Counted from the first letter of the stretch, positions 7,664-16,202 are shown. The stretch is 64,000 bases of DNA from Chitinophaga sp. GbtcB8 (GCF_019091455.1 NZ_JAGXJN010000023.1:47054-111053), one strand, 5' to 3'. Translations and numbers: made by a program. Notes: a model not told the origin generated them from the letters alone.

Positions 7664-8365
7664 ATGGAAGAGCGTAAACCAAACATATTGCTGGCAGAAG
7701 ATGATACCAACCTGGGTATGGTACTCAAGAACTACCTGGAATTAAATGACTATGAAGTGGAATTGTGCCGGGACGGCATACTGGCCCTGGCGGCCTTTCG
7801 CCGGGAAAAGTTTGACCTGTGCCTGCTGGATATTATGATGCCCAATATGGATGGCTTTAAGCTGGCGGAGGAGATCCGCGATGTAGACCCGGACATTCCC
7901 CTGTTCTTCCTTTCCGCTAAAACGATGAAGGAAGACATTATCCAGGGCTACAAGCTGGGCGCTGACGATTACATTGTAAAACCATTTGACAGCGAGCTGC
8001 TGCTGCTGAAAATAAAAGCGATCCTGAAACGTAACCAGGAGCTCAGCAATAAGGAAGAAGAGCAGCATGAATTTACTATTGGCCGCTACGAGTTCAATGC
8101 CCGCCTGCGTACCCTTGTGCACGACGGTGAATCACATACCCTTTCCCCGAAAGAAAATGAGCTGCTGCGCATGTTGTGTGAGCATAAGAACGACCTGCTG
8201 CCACGGGAGCTGGCGCTGAAGAAGATCTGGGGCAGCGATACTTATTTTAACGGCCGCAGTATGGACGTATACATTGCCAAACTGCGCAAGTACCTGAAAG
8301 ACGATCCGGATATTGAGATCGTAAATATTCACGGCAATGGCTTCAGGCTGGTGGTAAAGGAGTAG
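7664..8365 (+). CDS. OmpR-family response regulator (RprY-like)
   Basis: 233 residues: receiver domain (about 6-125) with Glu12-Asp13-Asp14, phospho-acceptor Asp56 in LLDIMMP, and Lys in YIVKPFDSEL; winged-helix domain (about 135-230) with GRSMDVYIAKLRKYL and a GNGFRLVV wing. Paralogous to the regulator at 3997. No sensor kinase gene is adjacent, so the partner must be encoded elsewhere. Monocistronic: own promoter, and a strong bidirectional terminator after the stop. Confidence 0.93.
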   Translation: MEERKPNILLAEDDTNLGMVLKNYLELNDYEVELCRDGILALAAFRREKFDLCLLDIMMPNMDGFKLAEEIRDVDPDIPLFFLSAKTMKEDIIQGYKLGADDYIVKPFDSELLLLKIKAILKRNQELSNKEEEQHEFTIGRYEFNARLRTLVHDGESHTLSPKENELLRMLCEHKNDLLPRELALKKIWGSDTYFNGRSMDVYIAKLRKYLKDDPDIEIVNIHGNGFRLVVKE

Positions 8366-8415
8366 TTACGAATTGGGTAGTACTTAAGGCGGATGACTAT
8401 AAGCATAAATTATAA

Positions 8416-8452
8416 AAAAGCCCTGCATGATTAACATGCAGGGCTTTTCTTA
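8416..8452. terminator. bidirectional terminator between response regulator and ruvB
   Basis: Perfect 14-bp stem (8416-8429 and 8435-8448, core AGCCCTGCATG) with loop ATTAA, and A/T tracts on both sides, serving the two convergent genes. Around it, 8366-8374 and 8503-8526 carry TTACGAATT/ATTCGTAATT words. Confidence 0.92.
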
Positions 8453-8524
8453 TAAAAAATAATTTAAAGTTCTGATTAAAATGGCTACTACATCGCTACT
8501 TCATTCGTAATTGAAAATTCGTAA

Positions 8525-9553
8525 TTAAAACAGCAGGCTTCCTCCGCCTTTATTCGGCGTCTTACCCAAATGCGTGTAGGCTTTTTCCGTTACTTCGCGG
8601 CCACGGGGCGTGCGTTTAATAAAACCTTCCTGAATCAGAAAGGGCTCATACACTTCTTCCAGGGTGCCGGGTTCTTCCCCTACTGCGGTGGCAATGGTGG
8701 TAATACCTACAGGCCCGCCTTTAAAGTTTTCAATGATCACGTTCAGGATGCGGTTATCCATATCATCCAGGCCATATTCATCCACATTCAGCGCTTTCAG
8801 GCTGAACTCGGAAATGGCCATGTCAATGCTGCCGTTACCCATTACCTGCGCAAAATCACGCACACGGCGCAGCAGCCCGTTGGCAATACGCGGGGTGCCG
8901 CGGGAACGCCGGGCTATTTCCATAGCCGCATCGGAAGTGATCTTGGTTTGCAGCAGGCCGGCAGCCCGCCAGATGATCTTTTGCAGGGTGGCGGCATTGT
9001 AGTATTCCAGCCGGGATTTAATACCAAAGCGGGAAAGCAGGGGCGCTGTAAGCAAACCACTGCGGGTGGTAGCCCCAATCAGCGTAAAAGGATGCAGGTT
9101 TATTTGTATAGAGCGGGCGCTGGGGCCGCTGTCTATCATAATATCTATACGGTAATCTTCCATGGCGGAGTACAGGTATTCCTCCACCACGGTGCTTAAG
9201 CGGTGTATTTCGTCAATGAACAATACATCCCGTTCCTCTAAATTTGTGAGCAGGCCGGCCAGGTCGCCCGGTTTTTCTATGACCGGGCCGGAAGTTTCCT
9301 TGATGCTTACCCCCATTTCATTGGACACAATGCGCGAGAGGGTGGTTTTTCCCAGTCCCGGAGGGCCATGGAACAGGATGTGATCCAATGCCTCGCCCCG
9401 CATTTTAGCCGCTTTAATAAACACTTTCAGGTTGTCAATGATCTGCTCCTGCCCGGAGAAATCAACGATATCCCTGGGCCGTATACTATTCTCAAACTCT
9501 TTTTCCGCTGCACTGAGGCGGTTTTCTTCTGGTCTTAAATGCGGATTAGACAT
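8525..9553 (-). CDS. ruvB: Holliday junction branch migration ATPase RuvB
   Basis: AAA+ motor that with RuvA drives branch migration of Holliday junctions. 342 residues, normal length: Walker A GPPGLGKTT, Walker B FIDEIH, sensor GATTRSGLL, and a C-terminal winged helix ending in RTPRGREVT. Upstream on the minus strand lies TATTTTTG (9578-9571), an exact -7 element 18 bp from the ATG. Confidence 0.97.
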   Translation of the reverse strand: MSNPHLRPEENRLSAAEKEFENSIRPRDIVDFSGQEQIIDNLKVFIKAAKMRGEALDHILFHGPPGLGKTTLSRIVSNEMGVSIKETSGPVIEKPGDLAGLLTNLEERDVLFIDEIHRLSTVVEEYLYSAMEDYRIDIMIDSGPSARSIQINLHPFTLIGATTRSGLLTAPLLSRFGIKSRLEYYNAATLQKIIWRAAGLLQTKITSDAAMEIARRSRGTPRIANGLLRRVRDFAQVMGNGSIDMAISEFSLKALNVDEYGLDDMDNRILNVIIENFKGGPVGITTIATAVGEEPGTLEEVYEPFLIQEGFIKRTPRGREVTEKAYTHLGKTPNKGGGSLLF

Positions 9554-9570
9554 AATGTACTGAAAGTGTC

Positions 9571-9578
9571 CAAAAATA
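9571..9578 (-). promoter_or_regulatory. -7 element of ruvB
   Basis: TATTTTTG on the minus strand, exact TAnnTTTG match, 18 bp upstream of the ruvB ATG. Confidence 0.5.
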
Positions 9579-9648
9579 CGTAATTATGGCGTATGGGTTT
9601 GCTTGTTTATGCAGATATTAGTTTATTTGTGTTATAATAAGCATCTCT

Positions 9649-10950
9649 ATGTACAGAATTTGGTTAACCACCACCGTCATATTAGCAGCCTTTAGCCTAA
9701 ATGCCCGTTCACAGGATAGTATCAGCAGCTCAGAAGTTAAACGTATTATCAGCACACTGGCGGCAGATGATATGCAGGGACGCAAAACATTCTCGCCCGG
9801 TATAGATAAGGCAGCTACGTTCATTGAGCAGGAGTTTCAAAAGGCCGGCCTGCAGCCCTGGCAGAATGCCAAAGGCTACCGCCAAACCTTTTACATGTAC
9901 CGCGTAAAACCGGTAAGCGTGAACCTGACCATCAATGGCGAAAAGCGTGTATCCGAAAACGTTATTGTGAAAAGTACGGCCGGACAGCTGAACTGGAACC
10001 AGGAAGGCCAGGTGGCAGAACAGCATATTAAATCCGGCGATAACTTTTTTGACCGGGTACGGGCCCTGCGTTCGCAGAAAGGTAATACCATTGTATGGGT
10101 AGATGCCGCGCAAAGCGAAAGCTTCCGCCAATACGGTGAGTACCTGCAGCAGAACTTCCAGATGGCAGACAGCGGCAACCTGGTGCTGGTATTGCAGGAA
10201 CCCACTGATACGGCTATACGCAGCGTGAACCTGGATGTGCGCCAGCAGGTAACACCCCTGCCATTGTTTAACGTGGTAGGTATGATACCCGGCAGCAGCC
10301 GTCCGGATGAATATGTGATCTTCTCCGCCCACTATGATCATATTGGTATCTTAAAACCCGTGGAGCAGGATAGTATTGCCAACGGCGCTGATGATGATGC
10401 CAGCGGCTCTACCGCGGTAATGATGCTGGCCAATTATTACAAGAACCACAAACCTGCCCGCACCCTGATCTTTGCCACCTTTACCGGTGAAGAGATGGGC
10501 AGCTATGGCGCCCGGTTCTTTTCCCAGCTCATGCCGCCGGAGAAAGTAGTGGCTATGTTTAATATTGAAATGATCGGTAAGGAATCCAAGTTTGGCAAGA
10601 ACAGCGCTTTTATTACCGGCTTTGAAAGATCAGATTTCGGGCAGATCTTACAGCGTAACCTGGAAGGCTCCATCTTCCATTTTTACCCGGACCCTTATCC
10701 GGACCAACAGCTGTTTTACCGCTCGGATAACGCTACCCTGGCCCGTTTAGGCGTACCGGCACACACTATATCCACCGACCAGATAGATACCGATAGTTTA
10801 TACCACTCCGTAAATGATGAAGTAGAAACCTTAGATATACAGAACATTACCAGCACCATACAGGCTATTGCCGTTAGCGCCGTTTCTATTGTAGATGGGA
10901 AGGATACACCTTCGCGCGTAGCTACAGAAGGGTTAAAGCCGCAACACTGA
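9649..10950 (+). CDS. secreted M28 family zinc aminopeptidase
   Basis: 433 residues with a signal peptide (MYRIWLTTTVILAAFSL, probable cleavage near SQD). Catalytic M28 features follow: His228 in SAHYDHIGI, the Asp in NGADDDASGS, the Glu pair in FTGEEMGSYGA, and later His in SLYHSVNDEVE. Family members are di-zinc exopeptidases; here the enzyme should act in the periplasm or outside. The insertion between about 90 and 200 would be the usual protease-associated-like segment. No operon partner. Confidence 0.9.
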   Translation: MYRIWLTTTVILAAFSLNARSQDSISSSEVKRIISTLAADDMQGRKTFSPGIDKAATFIEQEFQKAGLQPWQNAKGYRQTFYMYRVKPVSVNLTINGEKRVSENVIVKSTAGQLNWNQEGQVAEQHIKSGDNFFDRVRALRSQKGNTIVWVDAAQSESFRQYGEYLQQNFQMADSGNLVLVLQEPTDTAIRSVNLDVRQQVTPLPLFNVVGMIPGSSRPDEYVIFSAHYDHIGILKPVEQDSIANGADDDASGSTAVMMLANYYKNHKPARTLIFATFTGEEMGSYGARFFSQLMPPEKVVAMFNIEMIGKESKFGKNSAFITGFERSDFGQILQRNLEGSIFHFYPDPYPDQQLFYRSDNATLARLGVPAHTISTDQIDTDSLYHSVNDEVETLDIQNITSTIQAIAVSAVSIVDGKDTPSRVATEGLKPQH

Positions 10951-10967
10951 TTTTGATTTTAGATTTC

Positions 10968-11027
10968 AGATTTACGATTTTAGATTTGGTCAACGCACTT
11001 TACCAATTAGTCTAAAATCGTAAATCT
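10968..11027. repeat. intergenic hairpin of GATTTACGATTTTAGA words
   Basis: A perfect 17-bp inverted repeat (10968-10984 and 11011-11027) with a 26-nt loop, nested in further GATTTTAGATTT / CTAAAACCTAAAA copies. It fills most of the gap after the M28 peptidase gene and lacks a GC-rich stem with a clean T tract, so it is not an ordinary terminator. Confidence 0.65.
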
Positions 11028-11124
11028 AAAACCTAAAATTGCATCCGGTTAACATTTTATCTCGCCATTAAAGGTTATATTCACTCCGGTTTCACAATTC
11101 CCCAACTTTAAACCATATCGAAAA

Positions 11125-11877
11125 ATGCAACCTAAATTCCACCATGTCTGCGGAGGACTGGCCTTGGCGTCAGTACTTTTCTTTTCCGCATGCTCGAAAC
11201 AAGAATCTTCAAAGCCACAGGATGCAAATGCCGACGGACAGATCAGTTATGAAATGTCTGCAGAGAATGCGGCCACTACCATTGGCGGGGATGCAGCCGG
11301 TATAGAAAAGCTGGCAGCTATCACCAACAAGCCATCCATGGCTAAAACCAGCGGTCTGTTTGATTTTACCTGGACAGAAATTATGCTAAGGGTACGGGAA
11401 GTTAAATTCAGTGCCAAAAAAGGCAACAATGAAGTTAACTTCAGCGTCAAAGGCGACCGGCAGGTGGATGTATTAAAAGCCATCGGTTTCCTGGGGGTAA
11501 TAGACATTCCCAAAGGCACTTACAAGTACGTAAAAGTATATGTAAAGGCCGAAGGTAATGAGCCTAAACCCGCTGCCGTGCTTGCAGGTAAAATTACCTG
11601 GCAGGGAGACGACATACCGTTCACCATTCGCCTGTCCGGCTCCATGACCCTGAAGGCTGATGCCCGGGATGTAGTGGTAGGGGACAGCACCCTCTCTATG
11701 AAAGGTAAGCTGAAGCTGGATCTGAAGATCATTGCAGCCAAGCTGCAGATCGGGGATTTCACCGGCTCATTCAGCGGCGGTCACCTGGTGATCAATGTGA
11801 ATATGGATACAGGTACCGGTAAGAAATGCCGTAGCGGCTTTGAAAGCTGTATGCACGCCGATCATGGGCATGATTGA
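11125..11877 (+). CDS. outer-membrane-type lipoprotein, DUF4382-like
   Basis: 250 residues. Type II signal peptide with lipobox FFSAC, lipidated Cys23 followed by S-K-Q. The mature part is beta-rich; TWTEIMLRVREVKF and then VDVL...DIPKGTYKYVKVYV resemble the arrangement in DUF4382 proteins, but this is only a resemblance. The C-terminus ends CRSGFESCMHADHGHD, with two cysteines and a short His/Asp tail that might bind metal (inference). Monocistronic, with a terminator downstream. Function unknown. Confidence 0.7.
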   Translation: MQPKFHHVCGGLALASVLFFSACSKQESSKPQDANADGQISYEMSAENAATTIGGDAAGIEKLAAITNKPSMAKTSGLFDFTWTEIMLRVREVKFSAKKGNNEVNFSVKGDRQVDVLKAIGFLGVIDIPKGTYKYVKVYVKAEGNEPKPAAVLAGKITWQGDDIPFTIRLSGSMTLKADARDVVVGDSTLSMKGKLKLDLKIIAAKLQIGDFTGSFSGGHLVINVNMDTGTGKKCRSGFESCMHADHGHD

Positions 11878-11899
11878 TTGATCAGTGAAGGAAGAAATT

Positions 11900-11957
11900 A
11901 AAACAGGAACAGGAAAGAACAACCGCTTGCCAGGTTACTTTCCGTTCCTGTTTTTTT
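11900..11957 (+). terminator. terminator of the lipoprotein gene
   Basis: Arms starting AAAACAGGAAC (from 11900) and ending GTTCCTGTTTT (to 11954) pair with one bulge around a 20-nt loop; a T-rich tail follows. Confidence 0.75.
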
Positions 11958-11967
11958 ATTAATTATT

Positions 11968-12090
11968 CCGTCATTGCGGGGAGGCGCGAAGCTACAGCGG
12001 GAAGGGCGACGAAGCAATCTCCGGAATAACAGTAGATTGCTTCGTCGCCCCACACGCACTGGCTTTACTTTGCTCCTCGCAATGACCGGG
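11968..12090. repeat. large nested palindromic repeat (CGTCATTGCGGGGA ... GCTCCTCGCAATGAC)
   Basis: Outer arms CCGTCATTGCGGGGAGG and CCTCGCAATGACCGG enclose an inner perfect 17-bp inverted repeat (12004-12020 and 12034-12050, core GCGACGAAGCAATCT, loop 13 nt). Repeats of this wording are found dispersed between genes in many unrelated bacteria. It sits between a rightward lipoprotein gene and a leftward phosphatase-fold gene, with no ORF inside. Confidence 0.8.
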
Positions 12091-12096
12091 ATTTAA

Positions 12097-12948
12097 TTAA
12101 ATAATTAATAATTTACAGAACACGGCAAAGTGATCAGAAGAAAATCTTCCCTTCCAGGTGGGCGACAGCGTAGCATGCTGCAGCACCTTGAATTTACCTT
12201 TCAGGAAAATATGATCAATGGGCTGGTCTGATAGCTCTGCTTTCTTAAACCCATTGAAAGTGCCGGTGGGCCCGTAATGCGGCGTTTGGCTAATAGCCTT
12301 GCTGTCTGTTAAATGCAGCGGGTCCTGGTTGTTTACAATTACCTGTATAGGCTCATCATCCGGGGTAGCATTAAAGTCGCCGGTAATAATAGCTGGTGTG
12401 GCGCCTGCAATGTCATGCACCTGTTTTAACAGCAGGTGGGCGCTTTCCCGGCGCGCAACCTCTCCTTTATGATCAAAGTGAGTATTGAAATGGAAGAATA
12501 CTTTCTTCGTCTTTTTATCACGGAACTTGCCCCAGGTTACAATGCGGGTAATAGCCGCATCCCAGCCTTTGCTGCCCGGTACTGTGGGTGTAGTGGATAA
12601 CCAGAAGGTTTCGCCCTGCAGCAGCTGCAGCCGCGTGGTATCATAGAAAATAGCGGAGAACTCGTCTGCTGTTTTACCATCGCCCCGGCCTACGCCAATG
12701 TATTTATATTGCGGCAGGCGCTGCTGCAGATCCGTCATTTGCACATATAAAGCTTCCTGTACGCCTAACAGATCTGCTTCATGAAAAAGCACTTCACTGG
12801 CCACTTTGTCCTTGCGGTAAGGCCATGCATCCAGGCTGTCGGCCGGCGTATTCATGCGGATGTTGAAGGTGATCACCTTTAACGGTATTTGCGCCATTGC
12901 GCTGCTGCCGCTAAGCAAAAGCAGCAACCATAATAATCTTTTACTCAT
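12097..12948 (-). CDS. secreted endonuclease/exonuclease/phosphatase family protein
   Basis: 283 residues with a signal peptide ending SSAMAQ. The fold motifs are complete: TFNIRMN near the mature start, GVQEALY (metal-binding Glu), FNTHFDHKG, ITGDFNATPDDEP and the terminal SDHFAVFC. Members of this superfamily hydrolyse phosphodiesters in nucleic acids, lipids or sugars; the substrate is not predictable here. Exported, so likely nutrient scavenging (inference). Convergent to the lipoprotein gene. Confidence 0.88.
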   Translation of the reverse strand: MSKRLLWLLLLLSGSSAMAQIPLKVITFNIRMNTPADSLDAWPYRKDKVASEVLFHEADLLGVQEALYVQMTDLQQRLPQYKYIGVGRGDGKTADEFSAIFYDTTRLQLLQGETFWLSTTPTVPGSKGWDAAITRIVTWGKFRDKKTKKVFFHFNTHFDHKGEVARRESAHLLLKQVHDIAGATPAIITGDFNATPDDEPIQVIVNNQDPLHLTDSKAISQTPHYGPTGTFNGFKKAELSDQPIDHIFLKGKFKVLQHATLSPTWKGRFSSDHFAVFCKLLII

Positions 12949-13118
12949 AAGGATGGTATTAAGCTCATAAAAGTATTACGGGTTTTTTTAAGAAAGGCAA
13001 AGGGCGTATTAATTTTTTGTAAGCACCCGGTAACGGGTAGGCTTGTAAAAGGTTACAGGCATTTAAGTTTTAAATCGGCAATGCATAGCTTAAATTTATA
13101 AGATACAACTCTGTACCT

Positions 13119-13733
13119 ATGCAACGTTCTCCTGTTAAAACCCGCTTCCGTTTTACCTTTTGGGTGATGATAACCTTAGTAGCCTTTGCGGTGCTGCAGG
13201 TGTTTACCTTCTGTTCACGTACCATCAGCTGCCCGGCTTTTAGCGACGCAGCTTTTGATACCTGGCTTCCTTATCAGCAGGGTCAGTGGCTGTTTTTTAT
13301 AAACAGCCGGCAGCAGAAAGACAGTATCCTGATCGAAGTGGTAGAGCGTTCAGCGGCAGAGCAGATTAAAACAGGGTTTAATGGACCCCGGTGCCATATT
13401 TATGCGTATGTGCGCGGTAAGGGTAATTTATTATTGAACATAGATAACCAGGAGGCGCAGACCGTAAGCCTGGCCCTGGACGATTTTAACTTTTCCGGCG
13501 GCGCCATGGGCGATTCAGGCATACGGTATGTACCGGAAATAGGTCCGTACAAAACGGTTTATTATTACAGCCATATACTGGAAGGACGAACTTTTAATAA
13601 CGTGGAGCTGCTGGAAAAGGATACCATGGGCCTGAAAGGGGGAGATCACATATACCGCGTGTATCTGAGCCGGGAAAATGGTATTATTGCCTATGAAAGA
13701 TACCCTTCACATGATCTGTGGATAAAACAATAA
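13119..13733 (+). CDS. membrane-anchored protein of unknown function, first gene of the Lgt-like/radical SAM operon
   Basis: 204 residues. One N-terminal membrane helix (about 14-33, TFWVMITLVAFAVLQVF) is followed by a soluble, probably periplasmic domain with aromatic-rich beta motifs (KTVYYYSHILEGRTF, HIYRVYLSRENGIIAYERY). I do not recognise the family. It starts an apparent four-gene operon: 4 bp separate it from the Lgt-like gene. A weak promoter candidate, TAAATTTA at 13091-13098, lies 20 bp upstream. The two cysteines near the membrane (CSRTISC) could form a disulphide. Confidence 0.7.
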   Translation: MQRSPVKTRFRFTFWVMITLVAFAVLQVFTFCSRTISCPAFSDAAFDTWLPYQQGQWLFFINSRQQKDSILIEVVERSAAEQIKTGFNGPRCHIYAYVRGKGNLLLNIDNQEAQTVSLALDDFNFSGGAMGDSGIRYVPEIGPYKTVYYYSHILEGRTFNNVELLEKDTMGLKGGDHIYRVYLSRENGIIAYERYPSHDLWIKQ

Positions 13734-13737
13734 CAGC

Positions 13738-14496
13738 GTGCACTTTCCGGTTTATGTATCACTTTTTTCCCTGAAACTGCCATTACATGCGGTAATGGAA
13801 ACCCTGGGCATGTTCCTGGGCTTTCGCTATTTTTTGTACCTGCGCAAAAAGCAGGGCGATGGCCTGCCGGACAGTAACCGCCTGTGGGTGATTGCGGGCG
13901 CTATATTCGGGGCTGTGCTGGGCAGCCGTTTGCTGGGCGCCCTGGAAAACCCGGCGGCACTGTTGCATAGTGAAAACCCGCTGTTATACATTTACCAGAA
14001 TAAAACAATCGTAGGGGGCTTGCTGGGCGGCCTTATTGGGGTGGAAAGCATTAAAAAGGTAATAGGGGAGCGCCAGTCATCCGGCGACCTTTTCGTATAC
14101 CCGTTAATACTAGCCATGATCATGGGGCGCATAGGCTGTTTCAGCATGGGCGTGTATGAGGAAACCTATGGAGTGGCCACCAGCCTGCCCTGGGGCATGG
14201 AGCTGGGGGATGGTGTTATCCGCCATCCGGTAAGCATATACGAAATTATTTACCTGCTGTTGCTGGCCGGTATGTTGTATTGGATCCAAAAGAAATATAC
14301 ACTGGTATGCGGCGCCCGGTTTAAGCTGTTCATGATCGCTTACCTGCTGTTCCGTTTTTTGCTTGATCTTATTAAACCAGGCTACCGGTATGCCTTTGGC
14401 CTGGGGAGTATACAGCTGACCTGCCTGGCCGGTTTATTATACTACGCACCGTCAATCATTTTTCCATCCCGTTTAATCCAGAAGCAATATGCCTGA
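13738..14496 (+). CDS. Lgt-like (prolipoprotein diacylglyceryl transferase superfamily) membrane protein
   Basis: 252 residues, GTG start, about seven membrane segments. The family landmarks GRIGCF (130-135) and HPVSIYE (163-169) are kept, and HAVMETLGMFLGFRYFLYL opens as in Lgt. However the HGGL motif of true Lgt, whose histidine is important for diacylglyceryl transfer to prelipoproteins, reads VGGL at 92-95. A divergent paralogue with a different acceptor is therefore likelier than the housekeeping Lgt. It overlaps the radical SAM gene by 8 bp, so the products probably act in one pathway on a glycerolipid substrate (inference). Confidence 0.78.
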   Translation: MHFPVYVSLFSLKLPLHAVMETLGMFLGFRYFLYLRKKQGDGLPDSNRLWVIAGAIFGAVLGSRLLGALENPAALLHSENPLLYIYQNKTIVGGLLGGLIGVESIKKVIGERQSSGDLFVYPLILAMIMGRIGCFSMGVYEETYGVATSLPWGMELGDGVIRHPVSIYEIIYLLLLAGMLYWIQKKYTLVCGARFKLFMIAYLLFRFLLDLIKPGYRYAFGLGSIQLTCLAGLLYYAPSIIFPSRLIQKQYA

Positions 14497-15901
14497 AAAA
14501 GATTATACCTATTATGACTTTACCATAAGTCTTTGCAGTACCTGTTTACGCCGTGTAGATGCCAAGGTTATTTTTGAGAATGATAAGGTGTTTATGATCA
14601 AACACTGCCCTGAACATGGACGGGAGAAAGTGCTGATAGCTACGGATATTGCCTATTATAAGAATACACGTAATTATAATAAACCATCGGAAGCGCCGCT
14701 AAAAACCAATACCCATACACATTACGGCTGCCCCTATGATTGTGGCCTGTGCCAGGATCATGAGCAGCATAGCTGCTTAACGGTAATAGAAGTAACGGAC
14801 CGCTGTAACCTTACCTGCCCTACCTGTTACGCTATGTCATCGCCGCACTACGGGCGGCATAGAACGCTGGAAGAGATTGAGCGTATGCTGGATATAATTG
14901 TGGCCAATGAGGGGCAGCCGGATCTGGTGCAGATCAGCGGTGGAGAGCCTACCATCCACCCCCAGTTCTTTGAGATCCTGGACATTGCCAAAAGAAAACC
15001 CATCCGCCACCTGATGCTGAACACCAATGGCGTGCGTATTGCAAAGGATAAGGAATTTGCAGCCAGGCTGGCCACCTATATGCCCGACTTTGAAGTGTAT
15101 CTGCAGTTTGATTCCTTTAAGCCCGAAGCGCTGGAGCAGCTGCGGGGTAAGGATCTTACAGACATACGGCAGCAGGCGCTGGAGCACCTGAATGAGCTGG
15201 ACCTGAGCACCACCCTGGTAGTTACTTTACAAAAGGGGTTGAATGATGATGAAATAGGTAAGATCATTGATTTTGCGCTGCAGCAGAAATGTGTGCGGGG
15301 CGTAACCCTGCAGCCCACACAAATTGCCGGGAGAACGGAGGGTTTTGATCCGGCCACCGACCGTATTACACTTACGGAAGTACGGCAGCAGATCCTGGCG
15401 CAAACCAATGTGTTTAATGAGCACGATCTTATACCCGTGCCCTGCAACCCTGATGCGTTAATGATGGGATACGCCCTGAAGCTGGGCGGGCAGGCCTTTC
15501 CGCTTACCCGTTTTGTAGACCCAGCCGTGCTGCTGAACAATTCAAAGAATACGATTGTATATGAGCAGGATGAAACTTTGCACAAACATGTGCTGAAGAT
15601 CTTTAGCACCGGTATTTCAACAGATGCTGCCGTGAATGATATGCAGTCGCTGTTATGTTGTTTGCCGCAGATCCAGGCACCGGGCCTGAATTATAACAAT
15701 CTTTTCCGTGTTGTGATCATGCGGTTTATTGACGCCTATGATTTTGATGTGCGGGCTATCAAAAAATCGTGCGTGCACATTGTGCATAAAGACGGGCGCA
15801 TTATTCCCTTTGAAACTATGAACCTGTTTTACAGGGATGAAAAAGAAGCCTATTTACGTACTTTGATTGATGACTATTCGCCTAAAATAGCTGCAAAATG
15901 A
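14489..15901 (+). CDS. multi-cluster radical SAM protein, MJ0619/tetraether synthase (Tes)-like
   Basis: 470 residues, cytosolic or membrane-associated. The radical SAM motif is C106-x3-C110-x2-C113 (RCNLTCPTC), with ISGGEPT at about 151. Extra cysteines form an N-terminal C16-x2-C19 and C40, and a GCPYDCGLC cluster (81-88) followed by HSC at 96, suggesting further FeS clusters or zinc. This layout is that of COG1964, which includes Methanocaldococcus MJ0619 and archaeal tetraether synthase, which joins lipid tails. The adjoining Lgt-like gene (8-bp overlap) strengthens a lipid link. The bacterial substrate is unknown; a methylase or dehydrogenase role is possible. Confidence 0.85.
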   Translation: MPEKDYTYYDFTISLCSTCLRRVDAKVIFENDKVFMIKHCPEHGREKVLIATDIAYYKNTRNYNKPSEAPLKTNTHTHYGCPYDCGLCQDHEQHSCLTVIEVTDRCNLTCPTCYAMSSPHYGRHRTLEEIERMLDIIVANEGQPDLVQISGGEPTIHPQFFEILDIAKRKPIRHLMLNTNGVRIAKDKEFAARLATYMPDFEVYLQFDSFKPEALEQLRGKDLTDIRQQALEHLNELDLSTTLVVTLQKGLNDDEIGKIIDFALQQKCVRGVTLQPTQIAGRTEGFDPATDRITLTEVRQQILAQTNVFNEHDLIPVPCNPDALMMGYALKLGGQAFPLTRFVDPAVLLNNSKNTIVYEQDETLHKHVLKIFSTGISTDAAVNDMQSLLCCLPQIQAPGLNYNNLFRVVIMRFIDAYDFDVRAIKKSCVHIVHKDGRIIPFETMNLFYRDEKEAYLRTLIDDYSPKIAAK

Positions 15902-16164
15902 GTGAGGTATTTAAAAAGATCCTGGTTGTTTCGGTGATTGCCCTGCTGGTGATCATACTGGCATGCGCATCTGACCTTGGCGCCGGTATGGCCAGTGTGC
16001 TCGTCATTCCTGTACTGATGTTAATAGCAGGTTTAATATTATTAATCACCAAAGTGGAGCCGTGGGCAAAGGTATTCTTAATCTCTTCAGGGATTGTTTT
16101 ACTGCTGGGGTTTTCCGTGTGTACGGCCGCTTTTATGATGGGGGGCGGAATTAATATGCATTAA
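15898..16164 (+). CDS. small three-helix membrane protein of the radical SAM operon
   Basis: 88 residues, three predicted membrane segments (about 8-24, 30-51 and 58-80), no recognised family. Start overlaps the radical SAM stop by 4 bp (ATGA), so it is translationally coupled and is the last gene of the operon. A membrane anchor or partner for the enzyme is possible, but nothing in the sequence shows it. Confidence 0.75.
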   Translation: MSEVFKKILVVSVIALLVIILACASDLGAGMASVLVIPVLMLIAGLILLITKVEPWAKVFLISSGIVLLLGFSVCTAAFMMGGGINMH

Positions 16165-16165
16165 T

Positions 16166-16198
16166 AAGTGTGCCACACCTTTAAGATGTGGCACACAT
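16166..16198. terminator. hairpin between the radical SAM operon and leuS
   Basis: TGTGCCACAC / GTGTGGCACA-type arms around CTTTAAGA form a strong stem in a 38-bp gap between convergent genes. There is no long T tract on either side, so termination is probable rather than certain. Confidence 0.5.
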
Positions 16199-16202
16199 TG
16201 AA

